Source: Caulobacter sp. (GTDB lineage: Bacteria; Pseudomonadota; Alphaproteobacteria; Caulobacterales; Caulobacteraceae). From it: a stretch of DNA of 64,000 bases. Shown piece after piece: positions 28,288 to 37,249 of this stretch; position 1 is the stretch's first letter, and each line of letters starts with the position of its first letter. The notes beneath the pieces are model-generated. The model was not told where the DNA came from. It did not search any database and saw nothing but the letters and a program-made list of their open reading frames with translations. The stretch lies in assembly GCA_016125585.1 (NCBI GenBank), contig WGLL01000007.1, positions 62,001-126,000 of the forward strand, given 5' to 3'. The position numbers and the translations under genes were made by a program.

Positions 28288-28842
28288 TCAGCCCTTGAAT
28301 CCACCCTCTTCGAGAAAGACCTGCTCCTCGGCGGTCGGCTCGCGGCCGAAGACGGCGTTGCGATGGGGGAAGCGGCCGAAGCGGGCGATGATGTCGCGGT
28401 GGATGACGGCGTAGCGCAGGGTCTCGGCGTCGCCGGTGTCGTCCATCAGGCCCTGGCAGAGGGAGACGCAGAGCTCCTGGTCGGCGAGGTCCTCGGAATG
28501 CTCCAGGGGCAGGTAGAAGAAGCGCCGCAGGAGCGGCTCGGTCTGCTGGTCGAAGCCGCGGGCCAGGGCCTGGCGGGTGATGGCGCGGGCCAGGGAGTCC
28601 GTGGCGAAGGCGTGGGCCGTGTCGCGGAACAGGTTGCGGGGAAACTGGTCGAGCAGGAGCAGCAGGGCGAGCGATCCCTCGGCGGTCTCGCGCCAGGCGT
28701 CGTACTGGCCGCGGGCGGCGGCGAAGTGAACCGGCTCGAAGCGCAGGCGGATGGCCTCGTCGAAACGATGGTCCTTGGCGAACCACTTGGCCGGACCGGC
28801 GGAGGTCCAGAAGCCGATGATGTCCTGGGGGTGAGCGGGCAT
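28288..28842 (-). CDS. DUF924 family protein
   Basis: 184 residues of the widespread DUF924 family, all-helical and TPR-like by reported structures. Typical blocks are IIGFWTSAGPAKWFAKDHRFD at the N-terminus, LLLLLDQFPRNLFRDT, a middle FFYLPLEHSED, and HRDIIARFGRFPHRN near the C-terminus. No catalytic motif is evident and the family's function is not established. Cytosolic, single gene, convergent with the Crp-like regulator. Confidence 0.85.
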   Translation of the reverse strand: MPAHPQDIIGFWTSAGPAKWFAKDHRFDEAIRLRFEPVHFAAARGQYDAWRETAEGSLALLLLLDQFPRNLFRDTAHAFATDSLARAITRQALARGFDQQTEPLLRRFFYLPLEHSEDLADQELCVSLCQGLMDDTGDAETLRYAVIHRDIIARFGRFPHRNAVFGREPTAEEQVFLEEGGFKG

Positions 28843-28959
28843 GGGCGCAAGCTGGCGCGGACTCGCCTTTCGTTCAAGTCCGGTTCAGGTTGGGCGGCGC
28901 ATCACGGTAAACGATGGGACTGTGACGGCCGTCAGAACGGGCGGCCGCTGGAGACAAGA

Positions 28960-30096
28960 ATGAGAAAAGCGATCGTGGCCGGCGCCGCCCTGGCCCTGCT
29001 GATGGGAACCACCGCCCTGGCGGCCCCGCGCGGGGATCGAGGGTATCAACAGGACAATGAGGCCGCCCAGCCGGCGCCCAGGCCCGCTCCCGAGCGGGGC
29101 CCGCGCGGTGATCGCGGCGGTCGGGGTCAGCGCCAGGCCGCGCCGCAGGCGGCGCCGGCCGCCCAGCCTGCGCAGAGGGCGCGGGGCCCCAGGGCCGGCG
29201 GACCGCAAAGCGGCTATGACCGCGGCCAACCCGCCCCCGGCCAGCCTGCTGCCGGCGGCTATGACCGGGACCGGGACGGCCGCACGGCGTCCCGTCAGGG
29301 CGCGCGCGGCGGTCGGGGCGGCGGCGCCAGCGGCTATGCCGGCGGCTATGACCGCAACGGCGACGGTCGTCCCGATGCCCGTCCGACCACGCCGCGCGGC
29401 GGCTACGGCCCCGGCGCCCAGGGCGGACGCGGCGACTACGATCGCAACGGCGATGGCCGGTCGGGCTACCCCAACGGCGGGCGCGGTGATCGCGGCGGCT
29501 ACGACCGCAACGGCGACGGCCGCCCCGACGGGCGTCCCGGCTCCGGCGGCTATGACCGCAACGGCGACGGCCGTCCCGACGGGCGCCCCGGCTCCGGCCG
29601 CTATGACCGCAACGGCGATGGTCGTCCCGACGGCCGCCCCGGCTCCGGCCGCTATGACCGCAATGGCGATGGTCGTCCCGATGGCCGGCCCGGCGCCGGT
29701 CGCGGCGACAATCGCGGCGGCTTTGACCGGGATGGACGCGGCGGGCGTGACCACCGCTGGGACGGCCGCCGTCCCGGCGAGGGCCGCCAGCTGCGCAGCC
29801 GCGACCGCTCGCGCAGCTGGTACGATTCCCGCCATTGGCGTCGCAGCTACCAGGCCTCGCGCCGGTTCCGCATCGGCGTCTATGTCTACCCGCGCGGCTG
29901 GTACAGCTACAACTGGTCCTACGGCGACTTCCTGCCCTACGGTTGGTACGGCTCGAGCTACTATCTCGACTGGTACCAGTACGGCCTGCCGTCTCCGCCG
30001 ATCGGCTGTGAGTGGGTTCGGGTCGGCGGCGACGCCTATCTGGTCGACGTCTGGACCGGCCGGGTCCTGAGCATCTACTACGACCTGTTCTGGTAG
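28960..30096 (+). CDS. RcnB-domain periplasmic protein with DxNxDGxxD repeat tract
   Basis: 378 residues. Signal peptide at 1-25 (ALALLMGTTALAAP), then a low-complexity Gly/Arg/Pro/Gln region. Six copies of YDRNGDGR follow, the last four as exact 17-residue units (51 bp, 29500-29703). DRNGDGRPD fits the D-x-[DN]-x-D-G-x-x-D calcium loop seen in EF hands and thrombospondin type 3 repeats. The C-terminal 100 residues form an RcnB-like domain (YGLPSPPIGCEWVRVGGDAY, LVDVWTGRVLS). E. coli RcnB helps control nickel/cobalt export, so a periplasmic metal role is possible. GGAG lies 8 bp before ATG 28960. A strong terminator follows. Confidence 0.83.
   Translation: MRKAIVAGAALALLMGTTALAAPRGDRGYQQDNEAAQPAPRPAPERGPRGDRGGRGQRQAAPQAAPAAQPAQRARGPRAGGPQSGYDRGQPAPGQPAAGGYDRDRDGRTASRQGARGGRGGGASGYAGGYDRNGDGRPDARPTTPRGGYGPGAQGGRGDYDRNGDGRSGYPNGGRGDRGGYDRNGDGRPDGRPGSGGYDRNGDGRPDGRPGSGRYDRNGDGRPDGRPGSGRYDRNGDGRPDGRPGAGRGDNRGGFDRDGRGGRDHRWDGRRPGEGRQLRSRDRSRSWYDSRHWRRSYQASRRFRIGVYVYPRGWYSYNWSYGDFLPYGWYGSSYYLDWYQYGLPSPPIGCEWVRVGGDAYLVDVWTGRVLSIYYDLFW
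29500..29703 (+). repeat. Four in-frame 51-bp tandem repeats inside the RcnB-like gene
   Basis: Units start at 29500, 29551, 29602 and 29653, each encoding YDRNGDGRPDGRPGSG plus Gly or Arg (Ala for Ser in the last). They differ mainly at third codon positions, so the protein is conserved while the DNA drifts. Two more diverged copies of the core lie upstream. Copy number could vary by slippage or recombination. Confidence 0.9.
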
Positions 30097-30122
30097 GACG
30101 GATCGATCCATCGACAGCCAAG

Positions 30123-30151
30123 GGCCCCGGAAGCGATTCCGGGGCCTTTTT
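30123..30151 (+). terminator. Rho-independent terminator after the RcnB-like gene
   Basis: Stem GGCCCCGGAA (30123-30132), loop GCGA, stem TTCCGGGGCC (30137-30146), then TTTTT. A perfect 10-bp stem with a T-tract, 27 bp after the stop codon and before ilvC. Confidence 0.9.
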
Positions 30152-30174
30152 CGTCTCCGGGCGCGCGCCTCGCC

Positions 30175-30203
30175 TTGACGTCCGCGCAAAATTCCGCTCG
30201 ATA
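30175..30203 (+). promoter_or_regulatory. Candidate housekeeping promoter for ilvC
   Basis: TTGACG at 30175-30180 and GCTCGATA at 30196-30203, spaced as in Caulobacter sigma-73 promoters (TTGACGS, 10-14 bp, GCTANAWC). The -10 match is partial. It lies 65 bp before the ilvC start, just after the preceding terminator. Confidence 0.35.
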
Positions 30204-30264
30204 GCCGGGCTTTGCTGCACCGCCGTTGCGCGGGTGCGGTGTAATTGGACCTTCTGGAGAATAA

Positions 30265-31287
<1,023 letters not shown>

Positions 31288-31296
31288 TCCAAATAA

Positions 31297-31331
31297 GCAG
31301 CCTGTCCGGCCGCTCCTGGCCGGCAGGCTGC
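31297..31331 (+). terminator. Hairpin after ilvC, terminator-like
   Basis: GCAGCCTGtCCGGCC pairs with GGCCGGcAGGCTGC around a short loop. Strong stem with one internal mismatch, but only a weak T-run (TTT) downstream. It lies 9 bp after the ilvC stop and just before the next gene. Confidence 0.5.
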
Positions 31332-31341
31332 GGGATGTTTC

Positions 31342-31764
31342 GTGAAGCGTATCAGTCTTGTCGTCGGCGTCGCGGCGTTGGCCGGATTCTCGGGCCTTGC
31401 GCGGGCGCAGGACCGCCCGGTCGATCTGTCCGAAGTCGAGGTGCGCGGGATCAACACCGTGATCCTCAGGATCAAGGTCTCTGGCGACCTCGGCCCCGCA
31501 AGCGTGGTGCTGGGCGATGTGGCCGGCATCAACTGCGGCGCGCCGCAATATCTCTATACGCCCCATGAGAACCGCCAGTGCTGGGTCTGGGTGCAGCGCC
31601 ACAGCCCGGTGACCCTGTCGATCCGGGGCATGAAGGGCGCGTTCGGGACCGACTGGAAGGTGGCCTGGAACGGTTGCAAGGTGATCGACGGCGGCGCCCG
31701 CTGCGTCATCGCCCCCGACGAGGACAGCGAGGTCTCGGCGGTGTTTTCCGGGACGCCGGAGTAG
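31342..31764 (+). CDS. Secreted protein of unknown function, four cysteines
   Basis: 140 residues from a GTG at 31342. The signal peptide is clear (ISLVVGVAALAGFSGLARAQ, probably cut after ARA). The mature part is beta-rich, with cysteines in GINCGAPQ, RQCWVWV, NGCKV and ARCVIAP that could pair as two disulfides. I recognise no family. Expected in the periplasm. It sits between ilvC and a deoxyribosyltransferase-like gene with only 32 bp to the latter, so those two may be co-transcribed. Confidence 0.68.
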   Translation: MKRISLVVGVAALAGFSGLARAQDRPVDLSEVEVRGINTVILRIKVSGDLGPASVVLGDVAGINCGAPQYLYTPHENRQCWVWVQRHSPVTLSIRGMKGAFGTDWKVAWNGCKVIDGGARCVIAPDEDSEVSAVFSGTPE

Positions 31765-31796
31765 GCGTCGGCGGCGGCGCGCACTAGGCTTTGGCG

Positions 31797-32360
31797 ATGC
31801 GCCGCATTTCAACCCTTCATGTCGCCGGTCCGGACGCCTTGTATCCCGAGGCGTCGCAGCATCTGTCGCGCCAGCGGCTGCTGGCCGCCGAGGCCGGTTT
31901 CGAGATCCTGGAGCCGACGGTGCTGGCCGCCGAGGTGCGGGAGGCCGGTGAACTGGCGGCCCGGGCCCTCTATGCCGAACGGATCGCGCGGCTGCGCCGG
32001 GCGGACGCCGGAATCGTCAACCTGACGCCGTTCCGGGGGCCGGGCGCCGATGCGGCGGCGAGCTTCGAGATGGGCTTTCTGGCCGCGCTGGGAAAGCCGG
32101 TCGTCGGGTGGATTAATCTCGGCGACGAAATGGAGGCCGACTATCGCGAGCGGGTCGAGGCCTGGATGGGCGCCCGGCCCGACGAGGCCGGGGTCTGGCG
32201 CGACGGCGAGGACTGCGAGATCGAGGATTTCGGCTTGCCCGAGGCCAGTCTGCTATGGGCCGAGGCGCGCCAGCTGTTCGTCATCGTGACGGACGATCCG
32301 CTGCACGATCTGACCGGCTTCGAGATGTGCCTGGAGGCGCTGAAGCTCTACGCCGACTGA
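31797..32360 (+). CDS. Nucleoside 2-deoxyribosyltransferase family protein
   Basis: 187 residues. Matches the family through HVAGPDALYP (base-binding N-terminus), VNLTPFRGPGADAAASFEMG (with the candidate nucleophile Glu in FEMG) and LGKPVVGW. Such enzymes swap or hydrolyse the base of 2'-deoxynucleosides and act in salvage. ATG 31797 was preferred to a TTG two codons upstream. Its last 13 bp overlap the 3' end of a convergent radical SAM gene. Confidence 0.82.
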   Translation: MRRISTLHVAGPDALYPEASQHLSRQRLLAAEAGFEILEPTVLAAEVREAGELAARALYAERIARLRRADAGIVNLTPFRGPGADAAASFEMGFLAALGKPVVGWINLGDEMEADYRERVEAWMGARPDEAGVWRDGEDCEIEDFGLPEASLLWAEARQLFVIVTDDPLHDLTGFEMCLEALKLYAD

Positions 32361-33385
32361 AGCGCCCGCCTGGCCGCCCGGTCGGCCCGGAGCAGGGCGG
32401 AGATGGCGGTCAGCTGCTGTTCGTAGAGGCGATCACAGCCGATGCAGGGGTTTTCATAGTCACGGCCCATGGGGGTGACGGTCTTCGACATGGCGCGAAA
32501 GCTGTCGCGGTCGAGCCCCAGGGCTTCCGCCGCGCCGCCCGGATCGCCGCGATTGAGGGCCTCGAAGGCGGGGTGGCCGCGCAGGCCCTCGAGGATGTCC
32601 AGCAACGGTTCCTCGGTCAGATTGCCGATCGGAGCGCCGGTCTTCAGGCAGCAGGGAAAGACATCCCCGTTGGGGTCGATGGCCACCTCGCTGCCTTGGG
32701 CGCGGTGGTCGAGGAAGGATTTGGCGCCGGAATGGCGGGCGCAGAAGTTGGTCTCCCATGTGGCGGTGGACAGGTCATTGTCCCAGGCCCGGCCGCGCGG
32801 CCACAGCTCGCCGATCCAGCGGCCCGGCTCGGCCCCGAAATAGAGATAGGTCGGGCCGTCCGACGGCGGCGCCTTGCCGGCCCCGAGATGGACCTGGGCG
32901 ACCGCGAACCGGGCCATCATCGCATCGATCTTTTCGGCCAGTTTCGCTTGCCTGGCATCGGTCATGCCGACGTGAAAGCTGTCGAAGCCGGAGATGGCGA
33001 CGCCCTTCACGCCGCGCTCAAGCATCGCCTCCAGATGGGCCTCGTTCAGCCGGTCGCCGGTGGTCTGGATGTGGACCCGGGGCGCGAGCCTGGCCGACCA
33101 GCGCTGCTGGATCGCCTCCAGCACCGGGAAGAAGATGCGCTGGCGGAAGCCGTCGAGCAGCACCTCGCCGCCGGCCAGGATCAGCCGGCCGGCCTGGCGT
33201 TCGCCGCCCCTGTCCAGATAGCTGAAGTCGTCGGGCAGGTTGGCCAGCACCGAGGGCCAGGCCCGTTCACCCTCGCCCAGCACCGCATCCAGGGCGCCGC
33301 GGACGTAGGGCCGGAAGCGGTCGTCGTAGCAGTGGACGCAGCGGCGGTGGCAGGCCCAGGACAGGACCCAGTAGACCGACTCCAT
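32348..33385 (-). CDS. Radical SAM protein with SPASM-like C-terminal cysteines
   Basis: 345 residues. The iron-sulfur motif CxxxCxxC is C12, C16 and C19 (SWACHRRCVHCYDD). GGEVLL and HIQTTGDRLN follow as SAM and barrel motifs. The C-terminal part carries NFCARH, DVFPCCLKTGAPIGNL and NPCIGCDRLYEQ, which resembles a SPASM/twitch auxiliary-cluster arrangement used by peptide- and protein-modifying enzymes. No precursor peptide gene is visible beside it. Substrate unknown. The 3' end overlaps the convergent deoxyribosyltransferase-like gene by 13 bp. Confidence 0.82.
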   Translation of the reverse strand: MESVYWVLSWACHRRCVHCYDDRFRPYVRGALDAVLGEGERAWPSVLANLPDDFSYLDRGGERQAGRLILAGGEVLLDGFRQRIFFPVLEAIQQRWSARLAPRVHIQTTGDRLNEAHLEAMLERGVKGVAISGFDSFHVGMTDARQAKLAEKIDAMMARFAVAQVHLGAGKAPPSDGPTYLYFGAEPGRWIGELWPRGRAWDNDLSTATWETNFCARHSGAKSFLDHRAQGSEVAIDPNGDVFPCCLKTGAPIGNLTEEPLLDILEGLRGHPAFEALNRGDPGGAAEALGLDRDSFRAMSKTVTPMGRDYENPCIGCDRLYEQQLTAISALLRADRAARRALQSA

Positions 33386-33478
33386 GCTGGATCCTCCGCC
33401 TTCGACTGGACCCCAAGCTAGAGCAGGGCGCGCTCACGGAAAGCTGAAATTGTCGGGACCGGGGCGTGAGAGGGGACG

Positions 33479-34216
33479 TCAGTCCCAGGCGAGGGCCGCC
33501 TCGCCGCGCAGGATGGCCTCGACCTGATCGGTGTGCTTGGCGCCGTCGCGGGGATGCAGCACCAGGGCCGGCAGCAGGACCAGCGGCGCCTTGCCGGTCT
33601 TGATGGCGCGGACCATCACCCGCTTGGCCGGGGCGTCGGCGAAGGGCTGGATCGGGCGGATGCGGAAGGAGCCGGCCTTGGCGGACAGCAGGGCGAGAAG
33701 ATCGGCCAGGCGATCGGCCCGGTGGATCACGGTCACACTGCCGCCCTCGCGCACCGCCTTGAGCAGAAAGCCGGTCCAGGCGCCGAGGCCGGCGTCGGCC
33801 ATCCAGGCCCCGGACTTGGCGGGGGCGGGGCCGCGCAAGGCGGCGGGATCATCAAAGAAGGGCGGGTTGCTGAACGCCGCGTCGAAGGGCTCGGCCGCCA
33901 GGGCGCGAAAGCCCGCCTCGACCTCGCCCTGAACAATGGCGATGCGGTCGGTGAAGCCGTTGGCCTCGACATTTTCCTGCGCCAGATCGACGGCGGCCGG
34001 GTCGCGTTCAAGGCCGACGAACCGCGCCTCGGGCCGACGGCAGGCCGCCGCCAGCAGGGCGCCGCCGACCCCGCAGCCGGCCTCCAGCACCCGCTCGCCG
34101 GGCCGCGCGTCGCAGGCGGCGGCGAGGAGGGCGGCATCCATGCCGGCCCGATACCCCCGCGCGGGCTGACGCAGCGAAATTCGTCCGTCGAGCAATCGAT
34201 CCTGCGTGAGGTCCAT
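33479..34216 (-). CDS. TrmN6-type SAM methyltransferase
   Basis: 245 residues. Rossmann methyltransferase with motif I VLEAGCGVGGALLA and the adenine-N6 signature NPPF (FDAAFSNPPFFDD). The N-terminus LLDGRISLRQPARGYRAGMDAALLAA is characteristic of the tRNA1(Val)(A37)-N6-methyltransferase family. That function is likely but not certain, since related proteins modify other targets. Divergent from the polyprenyl synthase gene. Confidence 0.85.
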   Translation of the reverse strand: MDLTQDRLLDGRISLRQPARGYRAGMDAALLAAACDARPGERVLEAGCGVGGALLAAACRRPEARFVGLERDPAAVDLAQENVEANGFTDRIAIVQGEVEAGFRALAAEPFDAAFSNPPFFDDPAALRGPAPAKSGAWMADAGLGAWTGFLLKAVREGGSVTVIHRADRLADLLALLSAKAGSFRIRPIQPFADAPAKRVMVRAIKTGKAPLVLLPALVLHPRDGAKHTDQVEAILRGEAALAWD

Positions 34217-34300
34217 TCCGGTACAGCGACGCCTTGTGCTAGGTCTTGCCCTGACCTATCCCGGCCCCATGTGAGCCGCAACGGCGCGAGGCGTCGACGG

Positions 34301-35332
34301 ATGATCGAGGAGCAACAGGTTTTGGACGCCGTGAACGCCGCCGTGAAGCGCAAGCCAGCGTCCGTCGACCTTCTCGTCGATCTGGGCGCCGCCGACATGG
34401 CCGGCGTCAACGCCCTGATCTCGGCGCGGATGCAGAGCCCGGTGGCGGTGATTCCGGCCCTGGCCGACCATCTGATCAACGCCGGCGGCAAGCGCCTGCG
34501 CCCGCTGCTGACCGTGGCCGCCGCGCGGCTGGCCGGGGCGGACAACGACGGCTGCCTGAAGCTGGCGGCGGCGGTGGAGTTCATCCACACCGCCACCCTG
34601 TTGCATGACGACGTGATCGATTCGTCGCAGCTGCGCCGCGGCAAGGTGGCGGCCCATCTGATCTGGGGCGCGCCATCGAGCGTGCTGGTCGGCGACTACC
34701 TGTTCGCCCGGGCCTTTGAGCTGATGGTCGAGGCCGGCTCCTTGCGGGCGCTGGACATCCTGGCCAAGGCGGCCGGGGTGATCAGCGAGGGCGAGGTGCT
34801 GCAGCTGACCCGGGCCCACGACCTGAACCTTTCCAAGGACATCTATCTGGAGATCATCCGGGCCAAGACCGCCGAGCTGTTCGCCGCCGCCGCCGAAGCC
34901 GGGGCGGTCAGCGCGGGCGCGTCGGAAGAACAGGTGCGGGCGATGCGCACCTATGGCCTCAATCTCGGCCTGGCCTTCCAGTTGTCCGACGACGCCCTCG
35001 ACTACGGCGGCACGACCGAGGATCTCGGCAAGAACGCCGGAGACGACTTCCGCGAAGGCAAGGCGACCTTGCCGCTGCTGCTGGCGATCGCCGCCACCGG
35101 TCCCGATGAGTCGGCCTTCTGGGAGCGGACGGTCGGGCGGCGCGAGCAGACCGAGGAAGACTTCCAGCGGGCGCGGGACCTGGTGCGTGAGACCGGCGCC
35201 GGCGAGGCGACCCTGGAGATGGCCGCCGGGTTCGCCCGCGAGGCCAAGACGGCGCTGGGATGCATGCCGGCGGGCGAATGGCGGGTCGCCCTTGAGGAGC
35301 TCGCCGACTTCGCCGTCAGCCGGAGCGCCTGA
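34301..35332 (+). CDS. Polyprenyl diphosphate synthase (octaprenyl/decaprenyl type)
   Basis: 343 residues; trans-prenyltransferase that elongates farnesyl/geranylgeranyl diphosphate with isopentenyl diphosphate to make the ubiquinone side chain. Both aspartate-rich motifs are present: FARM D103-D104-V-I-D107 in LLHDDVID, and SARM in LSDDALDYGG at about 230. GGKRLRPLL binds the substrate pyrophosphate. Chain length cannot be read reliably; the Ala residues before the first motif suit long-chain products. Start ATG 34301. A 6-bp inverted repeat (TAGGTC/GACCTA) lies in the gap to the divergent methyltransferase gene. Confidence 0.92.
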   Translation: MIEEQQVLDAVNAAVKRKPASVDLLVDLGAADMAGVNALISARMQSPVAVIPALADHLINAGGKRLRPLLTVAAARLAGADNDGCLKLAAAVEFIHTATLLHDDVIDSSQLRRGKVAAHLIWGAPSSVLVGDYLFARAFELMVEAGSLRALDILAKAAGVISEGEVLQLTRAHDLNLSKDIYLEIIRAKTAELFAAAAEAGAVSAGASEEQVRAMRTYGLNLGLAFQLSDDALDYGGTTEDLGKNAGDDFREGKATLPLLLAIAATGPDESAFWERTVGRREQTEEDFQRARDLVRETGAGEATLEMAAGFAREAKTALGCMPAGEWRVALEELADFAVSRSA

Positions 35333-35350
35333 GGTGCCGGGCGGCGCCGC

Positions 35351-36289
35351 GTGACGGCCCGGGTTCTGGTCATCAAGCTTTCCGCCCTCGGCGACTTCAT
35401 CCAGGCGACCGGGCCGATGAAGGCGATCCGCGCCGCCCATCCCGACGCCCGCATCACCCTGCTGACCACGCCGCCGTTCGAGGCCATGGCCCGGGCGACA
35501 GGCTGGTTTGATGAGGTCTGGACGGATGGCCGGCCGTCGTGGAGCGATCTGCCGGCGGTGGTCTCGCTGATCCGGCGCATTCGCCGCGCCCGCTTCGACC
35601 GGGTCTATGATCTGCAGACCCAGGGCCGGACCGTGCGGTATTTCCAGCTGCTGTGGCCCCGTCGCCCGGCCTGGTCGGGCAATGCTCTGGGCGCCGCCTT
35701 TCAGTACAGCGGCGCGGAGCGGGACCGGCTGCATGTGCAGGACAGCCAGCGTGAGCAGCTGAGGATCGCCGGGGTCGCGCCGGTCGGGCCGCCGGATATC
35801 GCCTGGCTGACCGGGGCGGGCGATCCCGCGCCGACCCAGCCCTTCGCCCTGCTGGTTCCCGGCGGGGCGCCGCATCGGCCGGCCAAGCGCTGGCCCTCCG
35901 CGGCCTACGGGCGGCTGGCCTCGCGGCTGGCGGACGCCGGGATCACGCCCGTGGTGCTGGGGCATGGCGAGGAGGAGGCGGGCCTGGCGGCGGATATCCT
36001 GGCTCTGGAGCCGCGCGCCCTAAGCCTGGTCGGCCAGACCCGCTTTGGCGATATCGCCGATCTGGCCCGGCGGGCGGCCCTGATCGTCGGCAACGACACC
36101 GGCCCGGTCCATATCGCCATCGCCGCCGGCGCGCCGGGGGTGGTGCTGTTCTCCGCCGAGAGCAATCCCGCCCTGAGCGCGCCCCGGCCGATCCGCGAGG
36201 ATCAGCCGGTCGAAATCCTCAGGACCGACGATCTGGCCGATCTGAGCCTCGAGGCCGTTCTGGACGCGGTGGAGCGGATCAGACCCTGA
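35351..36289 (+). CDS. Glycosyltransferase family 9 (heptosyltransferase-like)
   Basis: 312 residues with a GTG start at 35351. GT-B fold: N-terminal VLVIKLSALGDFIQATGPMKAIR is diagnostic for ADP-heptose:LPS heptosyltransferases. The C-terminal domain has VPGGAPHRPAKRWP and IVGNDTGPVHIAIAAGAPGVVLF, the donor-binding part. Probably adds a sugar to the LPS core at the inner face of the cytoplasmic membrane; donor and acceptor not determined. 18 bp after the polyprenyl synthase, likely the same transcript. Overlaps the convergent next gene by 11 bp. Confidence 0.88.
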   Translation: MTARVLVIKLSALGDFIQATGPMKAIRAAHPDARITLLTTPPFEAMARATGWFDEVWTDGRPSWSDLPAVVSLIRRIRRARFDRVYDLQTQGRTVRYFQLLWPRRPAWSGNALGAAFQYSGAERDRLHVQDSQREQLRIAGVAPVGPPDIAWLTGAGDPAPTQPFALLVPGGAPHRPAKRWPSAAYGRLASRLADAGITPVVLGHGEEEAGLAADILALEPRALSLVGQTRFGDIADLARRAALIVGNDTGPVHIAIAAGAPGVVLFSAESNPALSAPRPIREDQPVEILRTDDLADLSLEAVLDAVERIRP

Positions 36290-36713
36290 TCTCGCCCTCG
36301 TCGTCGCCGTCCCAGTAGTGGACCAGTTCGGCGTGAACCTTGATCATCGCCAGGCCGGGAGTGTCGGGGCCGTCCTTGGCCCAGCGGTCCATGTCGTCGG
36401 TCCAGTGCTCCTTGAAGGCGGCCTTGTCGCGGATGATCTGGGCCTGGCCCTCGATGGCGATGAAGGTCGGCGGCTTGCCGAGCAGGCCCTTGCCGGTCTG
36501 CGCCGACAGGCCGACCTTCGGGTCGCGCTCGACGTCCTGGAAGGTGCGCGACTCCTCGAACAGGAAGAACCAGCTGTCGCCGTCATACTCGACGTCGCGG
36601 TTGTTGCTCATCGGCCGGGCGGCGATCTGGCCGCCGTCGGTCTTGGTCTGCAGCATGACGAAGTCGATGTCCCTCATCGTCTCGGCGATATCCTTGAGGG
36701 TCTTGTCGCCCAT
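36279..36713 (-). CDS. Pyridoxamine 5'-phosphate oxidase-like FMN-binding protein
   Basis: 144 residues of the general-stress-protein-26/BLI-3-like branch of the split-barrel superfamily. Typical features: DIDFVMLQTKTDGGQIAARPMS, WFFLFEESRTFQDVERDPKVGLS and a mid-protein FIAIEGQAQI. These proteins bind flavin; the substrate is not known for this branch. Cytosolic. Convergent with the heptosyltransferase-like gene (11-bp overlap). Confidence 0.83.
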   Translation of the reverse strand: MGDKTLKDIAETMRDIDFVMLQTKTDGGQIAARPMSNNRDVEYDGDSWFFLFEESRTFQDVERDPKVGLSAQTGKGLLGKPPTFIAIEGQAQIIRDKAAFKEHWTDDMDRWAKDGPDTPGLAMIKVHAELVHYWDGDDEGEIRV

Positions 36714-36782
36714 GGCGGTGGTCCTTCCTGCGGGGTTTGGGTGTCCCCTGCAAAGCGCGGGGCCCCGCCACCCGTTCCCGCC

Positions 36783-37244
36783 TCAGCCGAGAAGCTGGTG
36801 GGTAAAGCCGTCCGCCGCGACCGGCTCGAACCCCATGGCCTCCCAGAAGGGCGCGGCCGCCGCGCTGGCCCGGGCGTTGGCGGTCAGCAGTCGAGCGGTC
36901 TGCAAGCCCTGCTGGATCATGGAGCCCGCCAACACCTGACCGACGCCGGCCCGGCGAAAAGGTGGGGCGACATAGAGCCGGCGCATGCGCATGGCGGGCT
37001 CTTTCTGGCCGGTCTGGACAGCCACGCCGCCGACGCCGGCCAGCTCGCCGTCGATGAAGGCCGCGAACAGGGCGCCGGGCTCGGTGAAGCGCTGTTCGCC
37101 GGTGGCCCACTGCTCGGCCAGCAGGCTCATGTTGCGGACGCCCTCGGCAATGGCCATCTTCTCAAGACGACCAAAGCCCTCGGGCAGGGCGTCCAGAACC
37201 CGCACCATCTGGATCACGTCCGGCCCTCCATCTCCAAAGGACAT
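36783..37244 (-). CDS. GNAT-family N-acetyltransferase
   Basis: 153 residues. The acetyl-CoA-binding motif A is visible in MRRLYVAPPFRRAGVGQVLAG (Q/R-x-x-G-x-G/A), followed by ARASAAAAPFWEAMGFEPV as in motif B. Substrate unknown. The ATG at 37244 was used; a GTG nine codons in (37217) has a better GGAGG ribosome site and may be the real start. The upstream end nearly touches the divergent YccF gene (37250), so their promoters overlap coding sequence. Confidence 0.82.
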   Translation of the reverse strand: MSFGDGGPDVIQMVRVLDALPEGFGRLEKMAIAEGVRNMSLLAEQWATGEQRFTEPGALFAAFIDGELAGVGGVAVQTGQKEPAMRMRRLYVAPPFRRAGVGQVLAGSMIQQGLQTARLLTANARASAAAAPFWEAMGFEPVAADGFTHQLLG

Positions 37245-37249
37245 TGCGC

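Noticed and set aside
29500..29703. CRISPR array from regular repeats
   Set aside because: Repeats are contiguous, 51 bp with no unique spacers, in frame and protein-conserving.
34229..34270. TAGGTC/GACCTA inverted repeat before the polyprenyl synthase as a terminator or operator feature
   Set aside because: Short arms and no second copy; recorded in the gene entry only.
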